Below are positions 34,773 to 43,249 of a DNA stretch of 55,797 bases, piece by piece. The stretch comes from Periweissella ghanensis. Lineage in GTDB: Bacteria > Bacillota > Bacilli > Lactobacillales > Lactobacillaceae. The stretch lies in NCBI RefSeq assembly GCF_918814755.1, contig NZ_CAKKNT010000011.1, positions 1 to 55,797 on the forward strand, written 5' to 3'. The notes under the pieces were generated by a model. That model did no database searches. It saw nothing but the letters and a program-made list of their open reading frames with translations, and was not told the origin of the DNA. The translations under genes were made by a program, and so were the position numbers. Every line of letters starts with the position of its first letter. Position 1 is the stretch's first letter.

Positions 34773-35327
34773 ATGCAACGCTGTCAATGGATTACTGGGC
34801 AACCAGATTTTTATGTTAACTATCACGATCATGAATGGGGTAAGCCAATTCATGATGATCAAAAATTATTTGCGTGTCTCGTCTTGGAATTATTTCAAGC
34901 AGGCTTAAGTTTCAAAACGATTTTAAATAAACGGGCTAATTTTGAAACTGCTTTTGCTCATTTTGCGATTGCCCAAGTCGCTCAGTTTACGACCGTGGAT
35001 GTCGAACGATTAATGCAAGATGCCGGAATTGTGCGGCATCGGGCTAAAATCTTAGCAGCCATTACCAATGCCCAATGTATTGTTAAGCTACAAGCGCAAG
35101 GGCAAACCTTTGCAGATTTTGTGTGGCAATTTGTGGATAATCAAGTAATTGATCATCAGATTACAACGATGGCTACTATTCCCACGAGTATTCCGGCCGC
35201 CCAACAATTACAAAAAGCGTTAAAACAAGCTGGCTTTAAATTTGTTGGTGAAAAAACCGTCTATGCTTTTATGCAAGCGGCGGGATTAGTAAATGACCAT
35301 GAAATAACATGTGCATTTCATGGCTAA
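34773..35327 (+). CDS. tag: DNA-3-methyladenine glycosylase I (Tag)
   Basis: A 184-aa base-excision repair enzyme that removes 3-methyladenine from DNA. The zinc snap of the family is complete: Cys4 (MQRCQW), His18 (NYHDHEWG), His176 and Cys180 (DHEITCAFHG). The helix-hairpin-helix core shows LVLELFQAGLSFKTIL and GFKFVGEKTVYAFMQAAGLVNDH. The start is ATG 34773, 6 bp after AAGGAG; GTG 34770 would be too close to it. Monocistronic by appearance. Confidence 0.96.
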   Translation: MQRCQWITGQPDFYVNYHDHEWGKPIHDDQKLFACLVLELFQAGLSFKTILNKRANFETAFAHFAIAQVAQFTTVDVERLMQDAGIVRHRAKILAAITNAQCIVKLQAQGQTFADFVWQFVDNQVIDHQITTMATIPTSIPAAQQLQKALKQAGFKFVGEKTVYAFMQAAGLVNDHEITCAFHG

Positions 35328-35409
35328 CGATTTTACTAGCTTAAACCCTTTAATTATGTTAAAGTATACGGTAGATTGTCATTTGAAATTATAAACGGAG
35401 GCCACAGAC

Positions 35410-35649
35410 GTGTACGATATTTTATTAGGCGCATTACTCGTAATTAGTGTGTTGATTATTATTGCGGTAATGATGCAACCATCTAAACAACAAGATGCAT
35501 TGAACGCATTGACTGGTGGAGCCGGTGAATTATTTGCTAATCGCAAGGCTCGGGGATTTGAAGCCGTGATGCAACGGGCAACCGCAATTCTTGGCGGATT
35601 ATTTTTCGTAATTGCATTAGTTTTGGTTTATTTATCAGCTCATAAATAA
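35410..35649 (+). CDS. secG: Preprotein translocase subunit SecG
   Basis: A 79-aa membrane protein of the SecYEG channel, helping SecA-driven export. Two membrane helices (about 2-20 and 55-75) flank the typical cytoplasmic loop with QDALNALTGGAGELF. The start codon is GTG 35410 with ACGGAGG upstream. It heads the conserved Firmicutes cluster secG - carboxylesterase - rnr - smpB. A terminator follows, so the downstream genes likely have their own promoter. Confidence 0.95.
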   Translation: MYDILLGALLVISVLIIIAVMMQPSKQQDALNALTGGAGELFANRKARGFEAVMQRATAILGGLFFVIALVLVYLSAHK

Positions 35650-35662
35650 TTACAATATTAAT

Positions 35663-35692
35663 CCCCAGGTAGTTCTTTACCCGGGGTTTTTA
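35663..35692 (+). terminator. Terminator after secG
   Basis: CCCCAGGTA pairs with TACCCGGGG (one A-C mismatch) around a 6-nt loop, followed by TTTTTATA. Confidence 0.85.
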
Positions 35693-35694
35693 TA

Positions 35695-35848
35695 TATAAT
35701 GGTCTTGTAGTGATGATTTTGCTGGCCTTGATGCTTTTTATGAGCTTAAATAGTTGATAAAAGGTGTTAAGTAGCAAGCATGGCTACAAGAATGAGAGAA
35801 GAGAACCGCATTGGAACATAAATAAGCTTTGAATGTGAGGATGAATTT
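35695..35848 (+). promoter_or_regulatory. Promoter and 140-nt leader of the esterase-rnr-smpB operon
   Basis: TATAAT (35695-35700) overlaps the tail of the secG terminator. The leader to ATG 35849 contains CTTGTAG (about 35704) and CTACAAG (about 35784), a perfect 7-bp pair 73 nt apart, and GTAGC/GCTAC inside. No known riboswitch motif is visible. The structure may be incidental. Confidence 0.4.
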
Positions 35849-36592
35849 ATGTATCAGGCACCAAAACCATTTTTCTTTGCAAATGAACAAGCAACTAAAG
35901 CTGTGGTGATGTTTCATGGCTACGCTGGTTCAACTAACGATATGCGGATGTTAGCACGGTCACTGCAACGGCAAAATTATGCGGTGTATTGTGCGAATTT
36001 TGCTGGTCATGGGACTGGCGAGCCGCGGGATATTTTAACTAAAAATATTGATGATTGGTTACAAGATGCTCGGGATGCGGTTAGTTATGTTCGTGATCGC
36101 GGATATAAAGAAGTTGCTGTGTGTGGGCTGTCATTAGGTGGCTTAATTGCTACTTGGATGTTAGCTGAATGTAAGGATATTAAAACGGGCATTGCGATTA
36201 GTGCACCATATATCATGCACGTCACGGAGCACTTTTATGATCAATTCATTTACTATGCTAATTTAGCGTACCGAGCACAAGGACTTGCTGAAACAACGAT
36301 TATGGCTAATGATCAGGCGTTACGTTTAGCGGTTCCAAAACAAATTGAAGAAATTACCCACTTGTCAGAAATGGTGAATAAGCGGGCGGGTGAGATTTAC
36401 CAACCAATGCTGCTTGCCCAAGGTGAGGCGGATAATATGCTTAATTTAGGGAGTGCGGCGACGTTTGCTAGCTACTTACCAATGGAGCCTACTATTCAGT
36501 ACTATCCGGACGCTGGTCATGTTTTGACAGTTAATGAAGCTCATCATGCATTAGAAGCTGACGTATTACATTTTTTAAATGATAATCTTTAG
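35849..36592 (+). CDS. Carboxylesterase, alpha/beta hydrolase (Est30/YvaK type)
   Basis: A 247-aa cytoplasmic esterase. The oxyanion loop is VMFHGYAGSTNDMRML, the nucleophile elbow is VCGLSLGGLIA (Ser in GLSLG), and the catalytic His is in YPDAGHVLTV; the acid is near GEADNML. Enzymes of this type cleave short acyl esters; the natural substrate is unknown even in well-studied relatives. GAGGATG precedes ATG 35849. The gene between secG and rnr is conserved across Bacilli, so it probably supports a common process. rnr starts 24 bp after its stop. Confidence 0.92.
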   Translation: MYQAPKPFFFANEQATKAVVMFHGYAGSTNDMRMLARSLQRQNYAVYCANFAGHGTGEPRDILTKNIDDWLQDARDAVSYVRDRGYKEVAVCGLSLGGLIATWMLAECKDIKTGIAISAPYIMHVTEHFYDQFIYYANLAYRAQGLAETTIMANDQALRLAVPKQIEEITHLSEMVNKRAGEIYQPMLLAQGEADNMLNLGSAATFASYLPMEPTIQYYPDAGHVLTVNEAHHALEADVLHFLNDNL

Positions 36593-36616
36593 AAAATGTT
36601 GAGAAAGAGGAAATAT

Positions 36617-39037
36617 ATGAACGAACAAACTTTGCAAGCGCAATTAGCAAGCTTTTTAAAAGCTAACCACACTCAAAGCTTTTCGGCGCAAGTACTTACA
36701 GATGGTCTTCGCTTGGATGATGCCAATGCATTCACTAAGGTGGTCCAAGCATTAGCCCAACTTGAACGTGACGGAAAAGTCGTGGTTAATGAAGCCGGCG
36801 AATTTACTTTTGCCCCTGAAAATCAAAAAATGGGAATTTTCCATGGTAATGAAAAAGGCTTTGGATTTGTCAAATACGACGAAAACGAATTGGATGTTTT
36901 TATTAGCCCAGCCAACACTTTAAATGCTCTTAACGGGGATGAAGTGGCCATTGAAATTACTCGTAAATCAACTGATCCTAGTCGAGGACCAGAAGGTAAA
37001 GTTACGGAAATTATGACGCACCACTATGAAAAAGTAGTTGGTCAATTTAGTCTTGGTTCAAACAAACCAGGAATTATCGGTTCAATCAAGTTAACTGATA
37101 AAAAGATTTTGACGTATGAATTTTTTGTAACCGATGCTGGTTTAACACCACAAGATGGTGAAGTTGTGACGGCCGATATCGTTACTTATCCAACCGCGGA
37201 AAACCCTAAAGAAATTTACGGGGTGGTGACTGAAGTTATTGGTTTCAAGGATGAACCCGGAATTGATATCTTACAAATTGTTTACAACCACGATGTACCG
37301 CACGAATTTCCAGCTGAAGTTTTAGAACAAGCACAAGCAATTCCAGACCACGTCTTGGATACGGAAAAAGCTGAGCGGGTCGACATTACTGACCAAACGT
37401 TGGTAACCATTGACAGTATTGAATCAAAAGATTTGGATGATGCCGTTGTGGTATGGAAATTGCCAAATGGTAACTTCCACTTAGGGGTGCACATTGCCGA
37501 TGTTTCTAACTACGTTGTTGAAGGCACACCACTAGATGCTGAAGCATATAACCGTGGAACATCAGTTTACTTAACTGACCGGGTTATTCCAATGTTGCCA
37601 CGTAACATTTCTAATGGGATTGCTTCATTGAACCCAGGGGTCGAACGCTTAGCGATGTCAGCCGATATGGAAATTGATCACAATGGGGAAGTTGTTAACC
37701 ACAAGTTATACACTTCTGTGATGAAATCACATGCACGGATGACGTATAAGGCAGTTAACAAAATTTTGACTGATCAAGATGAAGCGACTCGGGCCGAATA
37801 CCAAGAATTAGTCCCAATGTTTGAAGCAATGGAAGAGTTACACCACATCATGGTTGCCAAACGTAAGCGTCGTGGGGCCATTGAATTTGATGCGCCTGAA
37901 GCCAAAATTATTGTTGATGAAAATGGTAAACCAACCGATATTGAATTACGTGAACGTGGTTTATCAGAACGCATGATTGAATCATTTATGTTAGCAGCTA
38001 ATGAAACAGTTGCCGAACACTTTGACCGCTTACACGTGCCATTCCTTTACCGGATTCACGAAACACCAGATGGTCAACGGGCTCAAAGTTTCTTTGAATT
38101 TGTGCAAGCGTTAGGCCACCCAGTTAAGGGTGATCCTAACAAGTTATCACCTAAGTTATTCCAAAATATCTTAGGTGAATTAGCTGAAACGCCAGAAGAA
38201 CGCATGGTATCAACGATGATGCTTCGTTCAATGAAACAAGCTAAATACTCAAACGAACCAGTTGGTCACTTTGGTTTGGGGGCTGAATACTACACCCACT
38301 TTACATCACCAATTCGTCGTTACCCTGATTTAACGGTGCACCGTTTAATTAAATGGTACGAAAAGAATGGCCTTGGTGAAGACGCCACGGCCAAGTACCG
38401 TGATAAATTAGCTCAAATTGGGGAAGATACATCGCAAAAGGAACGTCGTGCGGTTGATACTGAACGGGATACTGACGCGATGAAGAAGGCCGAATTTATG
38501 GAAGAACACGTTGGGGAAACATTTGACGCTGTTGTTTCATCAGTCTTGAAGTTTGGGATGTTTATCTCACTTGAAAACACGGTTGAAGGTTTGATTCACA
38601 TTTCAAACATGACCGATGATTACTACCAATACATCGATTCACACATGGCGTTAGTTGGTCGTCGCAGTCACCGAATTTTCCAAATTGGTCAAAACGTTAA
38701 GGTCCGCTTGGTCCGCGTTGATAAAGCGCAAAGTGCTCTTGATTTTGTCTTAGTTGATCCAAAGAGTGCCCCAACAACGACTTTACGGGCCCCAGAACCA
38801 CAAAATAACGGTAACAACCGTGGTGGTAATGGCCGTGGGGGTGACAAACGTCGTCCTAACGATCACCGTAGTAGCAACAAGCCTGGTAACAAAGCTGGTA
38901 GCTTTAATAAAGGTGGTAAGTTTGGCGGTAAGTTTGGTGGTAATAACGAAAAATTCGGTGGTGGCGGTAAAGTCGGTGGCCGTGGTCAAAAAGGCCTTGG
39001 TCGTCGGAAACCAACCAGCCCAACACGGGGTTCATAA
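36617..39037 (+). CDS. rnr: Ribonuclease R
   Basis: An 806-aa processive 3'-5' exoribonuclease that degrades structured RNA and takes part in trans-translation quality control with SmpB/tmRNA. Domain order: winged helix (1-60), cold-shock domains (GIFHGNEKGFGFVKYDE, near 73), RNB catalytic domain with Asp-rich SIESKDLDDAVVVW (about 265) and YTHFTSPIRRYPDLTVHRLI, S1 domain (about 630-715), then a basic Gly/Asn/Lys-rich tail of about 75 aa. The start is ATG 36617 with AAAGAGGAAA; the earlier ATG 36596 has no binding site and overlaps the preceding gene end. The tail is unusually RGG-like. Confidence 0.96.
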   Translation: MNEQTLQAQLASFLKANHTQSFSAQVLTDGLRLDDANAFTKVVQALAQLERDGKVVVNEAGEFTFAPENQKMGIFHGNEKGFGFVKYDENELDVFISPANTLNALNGDEVAIEITRKSTDPSRGPEGKVTEIMTHHYEKVVGQFSLGSNKPGIIGSIKLTDKKILTYEFFVTDAGLTPQDGEVVTADIVTYPTAENPKEIYGVVTEVIGFKDEPGIDILQIVYNHDVPHEFPAEVLEQAQAIPDHVLDTEKAERVDITDQTLVTIDSIESKDLDDAVVVWKLPNGNFHLGVHIADVSNYVVEGTPLDAEAYNRGTSVYLTDRVIPMLPRNISNGIASLNPGVERLAMSADMEIDHNGEVVNHKLYTSVMKSHARMTYKAVNKILTDQDEATRAEYQELVPMFEAMEELHHIMVAKRKRRGAIEFDAPEAKIIVDENGKPTDIELRERGLSERMIESFMLAANETVAEHFDRLHVPFLYRIHETPDGQRAQSFFEFVQALGHPVKGDPNKLSPKLFQNILGELAETPEERMVSTMMLRSMKQAKYSNEPVGHFGLGAEYYTHFTSPIRRYPDLTVHRLIKWYEKNGLGEDATAKYRDKLAQIGEDTSQKERRAVDTERDTDAMKKAEFMEEHVGETFDAVVSSVLKFGMFISLENTVEGLIHISNMTDDYYQYIDSHMALVGRRSHRIFQIGQNVKVRLVRVDKAQSALDFVLVDPKSAPTTTLRAPEPQNNGNNRGGNGRGGDKRRPNDHRSSNKPGNKAGSFNKGGKFGGKFGGNNEKFGGGGKVGGRGQKGLGRRKPTSPTRGS

Positions 39038-39063
39038 TTAATTATTAAAAGGAGGAGTCGCTT

Positions 39064-39522
39064 ATGGCCCATCAGCTAAATGACGCTCTTGCTAGTAATA
39101 AAAAAGCCCGCCATGAGTATTTTATTGAAGATACTTATGAAGCCGGGATGGTCTTAACGGGGACCGAAATCAAATCGGTACGTGCCGGTAAGATTCAAAT
39201 TGCCGATGGTTACATTCAAATTAAAAACGGTGAAGCAACGTTACTTAATGTGCATATTGCACCCTTTGAACAGGGGAATCGCTTTAATGTTGATCCGTTG
39301 CGGCCCCGCAAATTACTTTTACACAAAAAAGAAATTAGTAAACTAATTAAAGAAACGCAAGCAACCGGGATGACGATTGCGCCCTTGAAAGTTTATTTAA
39401 AACATGGGTATGCGAAAATCTTGATTGGGGTTGCTAAGGGGAAACATGAATATGATAAGCGCCATGATTTGAAGAAGCGTGAACAAAATCGTGAAATTGA
39501 ACGGGTGCTTAAACATCGTTAA
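39064..39522 (+). CDS. smpB: SsrA-binding protein SmpB
   Basis: A 152-aa RNA-binding protein that delivers tmRNA to stalled ribosomes. It shows [32 protein letters not shown], and the basic C-terminal tail [20 protein letters not shown], which mimics mRNA in the ribosome channel. Full length. AAAGGAGGAG precedes the ATG, 26 bp after rnr, so RNase R and SmpB, which act in the same rescue and decay route, are made from one mRNA. A terminator follows. The tmRNA gene itself, often next to smpB, is not in this window. Confidence 0.97.
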   Translation: MAHQLNDALASNKKARHEYFIEDTYEAGMVLTGTEIKSVRAGKIQIADGYIQIKNGEATLLNVHIAPFEQGNRFNVDPLRPRKLLLHKKEISKLIKETQATGMTIAPLKVYLKHGYAKILIGVAKGKHEYDKRHDLKKREQNREIERVLKHR

Positions 39523-39530
39523 TATTACAG

Positions 39531-39566
39531 AAAAAAGCTATTTCCGCTTGGGAATAGCTTTTTTTG
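39531..39566 (+). terminator. Terminator after smpB
   Basis: AAAAAAGCTATTTCC and GGGAATAGCTTTTTT around GCTT, with a T7 run, 10 bp after the smpB stop. Confidence 0.92.
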
Positions 39567-39573
39567 TCGATTT

Positions 39574-39626
39574 TTCTGTAATAAATGACATTATTTTGTA
39601 ATTTATGTTTCTTTTATGTTACAGAA
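39574..39626 (+). promoter_or_regulatory. Inverted repeat upstream of the secreted-protein gene
   Basis: TTCTGTAA (39574-39581) and TTACAGAA (39619-39626) are perfect mirror 8-mers 37 bp apart, in the 120 bp between the smpB terminator and the secreted-protein start. A related GTGTTACG follows at 39627. This looks like paired operator half-sites, perhaps of a two-component regulator; this is inference. Confidence 0.35.
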
Positions 39627-39685
39627 GTGTTACGATAAGTGTGTAGAAAAAATCAATATAAAATTAGCGTTTGGAGGTTAAGAAA

Positions 39686-40156
39686 ATGAAATCATTGAAA
39701 AAGGTATTTGCAATTTTAATCGGTTTAGCAGTTGTCACATTATTTGTAGGGGTTAGCGTGCAAAATACGAATGCTTCCGTTGTTAACCGCCATACAGTTA
39801 CCAAAGTTGTTAAAACCCCAGCAACTCCACAAATTATTACTAAAAAAATTCAAGGCACATGGTACTTTTTTGACAACCATGGTCGCCAACACAAGGTAAT
39901 TATTACCGGCAACACGTTCCAACTTGATAACACGAAAGCAACAGTTAACCAAAACGGCTTTATGTACTACGCTGCTGATGGTATTTACCAATTAGGTTAC
40001 AGCTACTCAGACAATGGTTATGCTTTCAAAACCAAGGTCCAAAAGATTAATGGCCGTGTCGTTAACACTTTACAAATGCTTAGTGCTAACTTTAGTGGCA
40101 CCAATGTCCTTACCCAAGGTCGTGCTTACCACTTTGGTGCTCAAGCTTTCTTTTAA
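39686..40156 (+). CDS. Small secreted protein of unknown function
   Basis: A 156-aa exported protein. Signal peptide: MKSLKK, hydrophobic core AILIGLAVVTLFVGVSV, likely cut after NTNA (about residue 30). The mature part (about 125 aa) starts with a Thr/Val/Lys-rich linker and then a beta-rich domain with GTWYFFDNHGRQHKVIITG, which recalls small lipocalin-like or beta-barrel secreted proteins of lactic acid bacteria. No sorting motif or Cys. The start is ATG 39686 with GGAGG upstream; a TTG at 39671 overlaps that site. The family was not recognised. Repeat copy 2 begins right at its stop codon. Confidence 0.78.
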   Translation: MKSLKKVFAILIGLAVVTLFVGVSVQNTNASVVNRHTVTKVVKTPATPQIITKKIQGTWYFFDNHGRQHKVIITGNTFQLDNTKATVNQNGFMYYAADGIYQLGYSYSDNGYAFKTKVQKINGRVVNTLQMLSANFSGTNVLTQGRAYHFGAQAFF

Positions 40157-40158
40157 AT

Positions 40159-40297
40159 GTATTCGAAATACTAGCAAAAAAGCTAGGAAAAGTAAATTTT
40201 CCTGGCTTTTTTGCTAGTATTTCTCGCTATCGCCCGACTTCTGTCACAGCTCCTTTTTAGTGAGTTTCTCGCTATCGCCTGACTTCTGGCAGAGCTC
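40159..40297. repeat. Dispersed palindromic intergenic element, copy 2 (rearranged)
   Basis: The core at 40168-40220 is the same long palindrome as copy 1 (ATACTAGCAAAAAAGC to its mirror, with the TAGGAAAAG-TAAA-TTTTCC centre). The left arm is cut down to ATTCGAAATA, while the right arm occurs twice in tandem: TTTCTCGCTATCGCCCGACT at 40220 and TTTCTCGCTATCGCCTGACT at 40265. It starts 3 bp after the secreted-protein stop and can act as its terminator. Bases 40298-40420 hold only AT-rich DNA before the mreB promoter. Confidence 0.85.
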
Positions 40298-40420
40298 TAT
40301 TTCATTTACTGGTGATAACAGCTTATTTATTTAACTTTGATTTAACTAAAATATGCTATTATTTTTAAGGTAAATGCAATAAATAATTCTAAGTAGTTTA
40401 ATGATAACTGTTTTAGGATA

Positions 40421-40429
40421 TGGTATAAT
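40421..40429 (+). promoter_or_regulatory. Extended -10 promoter of mreB
   Basis: TGGTATAAT is an extended -10 about 40 bp upstream of the mreB start codon; no strong -35 is seen. Confidence 0.65.
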
Positions 40430-40468
40430 ACAAAAAGTTATTACACAGGAACGAAAGGAAGTAGCAAC

Positions 40469-41476
40469 GTGTTATCATTTGGACAACGAAACATTGGAAT
40501 TGATCTTGGGACAGCAAACACCCTTGTTTATATTGAAGGTAAAGGGATTGTGTTGCGCGAACCATCAGTCGTAGCACGCAATACTCAAACAAACGAGGTT
40601 GTTGCCGTCGGAGAGGCTGCCCGTGAAATGATCGGTCGTACACCTGGCAGTATTCGGGCGATTCGCCCAATGCGTGATGGAGTCATTGCGGATTACGATA
40701 CAACAGTTGCGATGTTAAAATACTATTTAGAAAAATCCCTTGGTGGCCGTGGTCAAAAGCCATTTGTTACCATTGGGGTACCATCAGGAGTAACAACAGT
40801 TGAAAAGCGTGCGGTTATTGACGCGGCGCGTGTGGCCGGTGCTCGTGATGCGTATGTAATCGAAGAACCATTTGCAGCAGCTGTTGGAGCGGGATTACCA
40901 GTTATGGAACCTACTGGCTCAATGGTTGTTGACTTAGGTGGTGGAACTACTGATGTGGCAACAATTTCCCTTGGTGGGATTGTTTCAAGTCGTTCAATCC
41001 GTAAAGCGGGGGATGCTCTTGATGAAGCGATCATTAACTACATTCGTAAAGAATATAACGTTACTATTGGTGAACAAACCGCTGAACGTTTAAAAATTGA
41101 AATTGGTTCAGCAGATGTTGAAGCCTCTAAAAGTCTTGATGGAGCTCAAGCTCGTGGTCGGGATTTAGTTTCTGGTTTACCTAAGACGATTACGGTTACT
41201 GCTGAAGACGTTGCAATTGCAATTAAAGATGTGGTTGCTGAAATTATTGTAGCTATTCGCGAAACGCTCGAAGAAACATCACCTGAAATTGCCGCTGACG
41301 TGATTGATCACGGTATCGTGCTTACTGGTGGTGGTGCAATGTTGAAGCACTTGGATGATGTGATTTCAGAATCAACTAAGGTGCCCGTATTTATTGCTCC
41401 AGAACCATTAGATGCAGTTGCGATTGGAACTGGTGAAGCTTTGAAGTCAATTGACGCATTACGTAAGACAAAATAA
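40469..41476 (+). CDS. mreB: Rod-shape determining protein MreB
   Basis: A 335-aa actin-like ATPase that forms membrane-bound filaments guiding lateral cell-wall synthesis. Nucleotide-binding motifs are present: phosphate-1 [19 protein letters not shown], connect and phosphate-2 [19 protein letters not shown], and adenosine motif [17 protein letters not shown]. The start is GTG 40469 ([14 protein letters not shown]) with AAAGGAAG upstream. First gene of mreBCD. The presence of mreBCD suggests the organism is rod-shaped or ovoid, although some cocci keep parts of it. Confidence 0.97.
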   Translation: MLSFGQRNIGIDLGTANTLVYIEGKGIVLREPSVVARNTQTNEVVAVGEAAREMIGRTPGSIRAIRPMRDGVIADYDTTVAMLKYYLEKSLGGRGQKPFVTIGVPSGVTTVEKRAVIDAARVAGARDAYVIEEPFAAAVGAGLPVMEPTGSMVVDLGGGTTDVATISLGGIVSSRSIRKAGDALDEAIINYIRKEYNVTIGEQTAERLKIEIGSADVEASKSLDGAQARGRDLVSGLPKTITVTAEDVAIAIKDVVAEIIVAIRETLEETSPEIAADVIDHGIVLTGGGAMLKHLDDVISESTKVPVFIAPEPLDAVAIGTGEALKSIDALRKTK

Positions 41477-41488
41477 TGATTGGCTAAG

Positions 41489-41526
41489 TGGCGTGCGTGG
41501 GAAACCTGTACGCCATTTCGCTTTAT
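41489..41526 (+). terminator. Hairpin between mreB and mreC
   Basis: TGGCGT (41489-41494) and ACGCCA (41510-41515) form a hairpin with further inner pairing, followed by TTTCGCTTTA. It may lower read-through from mreB into mreCD rather than stop it. Confidence 0.45.
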
Positions 41527-41574
41527 ACAACACTTTAAATTTGTATTAACTTAATCTGTGAAGGGAGGAAGATG

Positions 41575-42420
41575 ATGAAGTTTTTTTCAACACGACGACT
41601 TGTATTTGTCATTATTGGCATTGTTGTCACCGTAGCACTTTTAACTGGTTCAGTACTTGTCCGTAATCGTCGGGCAACGCCACCAGCAATTCAACAATTT
41701 GGTAACGATGTAGCGGGGGTTGTGGCCCGTGTCGTTAACTGGCCGGTTGCGGTTACCCACGGTGGATATGATTCCGTAGCCCAATTACTTGATACATACC
41801 AAGAAAACACGCAACTTCGTGCTAAAGTAGATGACTTAGCCCAAGAAAAGGTACGTGCGCAAGTTCTTGAAAGTGAAAACAAAGCGTTAAAGAATCAATT
41901 GAATTTGAATGAAACTTTGACGGACTATTCATTAATTAATGCAACGGTAATTAGCCGGGCACCTTCAGCATGGTTAAGCCAATTAATTATTAATGCCGGC
42001 CGCAATGCTGGTATTAAAAAGGATATGCCAGTCGTTTCTGGTAAAGGATTAATTGGTCGGATTAGCGAGGTTGATCGGACAACTTCAAAGGTTGAGTTAT
42101 TATCTGATGATAGTGGTTCTGCTAACCGATTTGCAATTCAAATTACCAATAAAAAAGGTGAGGCGATGTATGGGATTGTGAGTGGCTACAGTCGCAATGC
42201 TAACCGGTTAATTGTTGGACAAGTAACTTCAAATATTAAATTGCACAAAGGTGATCAAGTGCTAACAAGTGGTTTAGGCGGTATTACACCTAAGGGCTTA
42301 TATGTCGGTGAAGTTGATTCAGTGCATAACGATGCTAGTGGGTTATCTAAGTCCGTCTACATTAAGCCAGCAACTGACTTTGGTAATATCAACTTTGTTT
42401 CTGTTGCAATTGAAAAATAA
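41575..42420 (+). CDS. mreC: Rod-shape determining protein MreC
   Basis: A 281-aa protein with one membrane helix (about 8-28), a coiled-coil stretch (about 70-115, rich in Lys/Glu/Leu repeats such as VRAQVLESENKALKNQL) and a double beta-barrel domain outside the membrane (PSAWLSQLIINAGRNAGIKK, SGKGLIGRISEV). It links MreB filaments to the wall-synthesis enzymes. Two adjacent ATG codons are possible (41572, 41575); I choose 41575 because it is 6 bp after GGAGG, but the other is only one residue longer. Confidence 0.93.
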   Translation: MKFFSTRRLVFVIIGIVVTVALLTGSVLVRNRRATPPAIQQFGNDVAGVVARVVNWPVAVTHGGYDSVAQLLDTYQENTQLRAKVDDLAQEKVRAQVLESENKALKNQLNLNETLTDYSLINATVISRAPSAWLSQLIINAGRNAGIKKDMPVVSGKGLIGRISEVDRTTSKVELLSDDSGSANRFAIQITNKKGEAMYGIVSGYSRNANRLIVGQVTSNIKLHKGDQVLTSGLGGITPKGLYVGEVDSVHNDASGLSKSVYIKPATDFGNINFVSVAIEK

Positions 42421-42429
42421 GGAGTAATT

Positions 42430-42972
42430 ATGTTTGGTTTTTTTAATGGCTACCACGCAAAATTAAAATGGATTTTTGCGATAATTACGTTCTTCTTACT
42501 TTTCTTTGATGGGGCCTTATTCGCAAATATGGCCGGTATTTTAACCCGCGGGCAATATCACATTATGCCAATGTTATTAGTAATTTGGTTTGTGTATGCG
42601 GTGTTGTTTGAACTAGATTTAGATTTGCCAATTTATTTTTGGGCTTGCTTAGCCGGGTTAATCTTTGATATTTTTTATTTTGGGGTTATCGGTGGCTTTA
42701 CCGTCGGATTACCAATTATGGTTTGGGTCAGTAAGCAACTCCGCTATTATTTATCAGATTCAGTGGTATCATTGTTTATGATAATTATTTTGTCAATTAC
42801 GGTATTACAAATTTTTACGTATATTGCGGCTTTGATTGCCGGGCTTGATGTCGGCAATGCGGCTGATTATGTGGTGCATACGTTTGCCCCATCATTAGCG
42901 TTAAATGTGGTGATTGCAATTATTTTATACTTGCCAATTCGCCAATTGTTCCGTAAACTAAAAGAAATTTAA
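42430..42972 (+). CDS. mreD: Rod-shape determining protein MreD
   Basis: A 180-aa integral membrane protein with about five membrane segments, the third partner of the MreBCD elongation machinery. Sequence is hydrophobic throughout with typical DLDLPIYFWACLAGLIFDIF in the middle. It starts 9 bp after mreC (AAGGAG site) and is the end of the cluster; a T-box leader for the next operon begins just downstream, so no separate terminator was needed or seen. Confidence 0.92.
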   Translation: MFGFFNGYHAKLKWIFAIITFFLLFFDGALFANMAGILTRGQYHIMPMLLVIWFVYAVLFELDLDLPIYFWACLAGLIFDIFYFGVIGGFTVGLPIMVWVSKQLRYYLSDSVVSLFMIIILSITVLQIFTYIAALIAGLDVGNAADYVVHTFAPSLALNVVIAIILYLPIRQLFRKLKEI

Positions 42973-42984
42973 AAACTTTGAACA

Positions 42985-43232
42985 GAAGAGTAAGATTTAA
43001 GATTAGTGACAGCGAGTCTAGGATGGTGCAAATAGACCTATCTTAAATCTGAACCACATCTGGGAGTTGATTAGCTGAAATTTAGTAGGTTAATTCGGTT
43101 GGTCGCGTTATTGACTTAGGTTTTAGTGAGTAAAACCTATTAAGGATTCTTGTGTGAGCAAGAATTGATTTTGAGGTGGAACCGTGCCAAGCACCCTCTT
43201 AACACATGCGTGTTAAGAGGGTGCTTTTTTAT
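42985..43232 (+). promoter_or_regulatory. T-box leader, histidine specifier, upstream of the amino acid ABC transporter
   Basis: Stem I has AGTAAGATTTAAGAT on the 5' side and ATCTTAAATCT-GAA-C-CAC-A on the 3' side, so the specifier codon is CAC (43055-43057), histidine, by the same GAA-N-codon geometry as in the valS leader. The T-box antiterminator AGGTGGAACCGTG is at 43174-43186. The terminator AAGCACCCTCTTAACAC-ATGC-mirror with T6 is at 43189-43230. When tRNA-His is uncharged the transporter genes should be switched on. Confidence 0.9.
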
Positions 43233-43249
43233 TTTCAGGAGGTTATTGG

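Noticed and set aside
38783-39041. Long frames on both strands opposite the RNase R tail
   Set aside because: They are shadows of the Gly/Asn-rich repeat codons; the rnr frame has clear domains and ends at the expected place.
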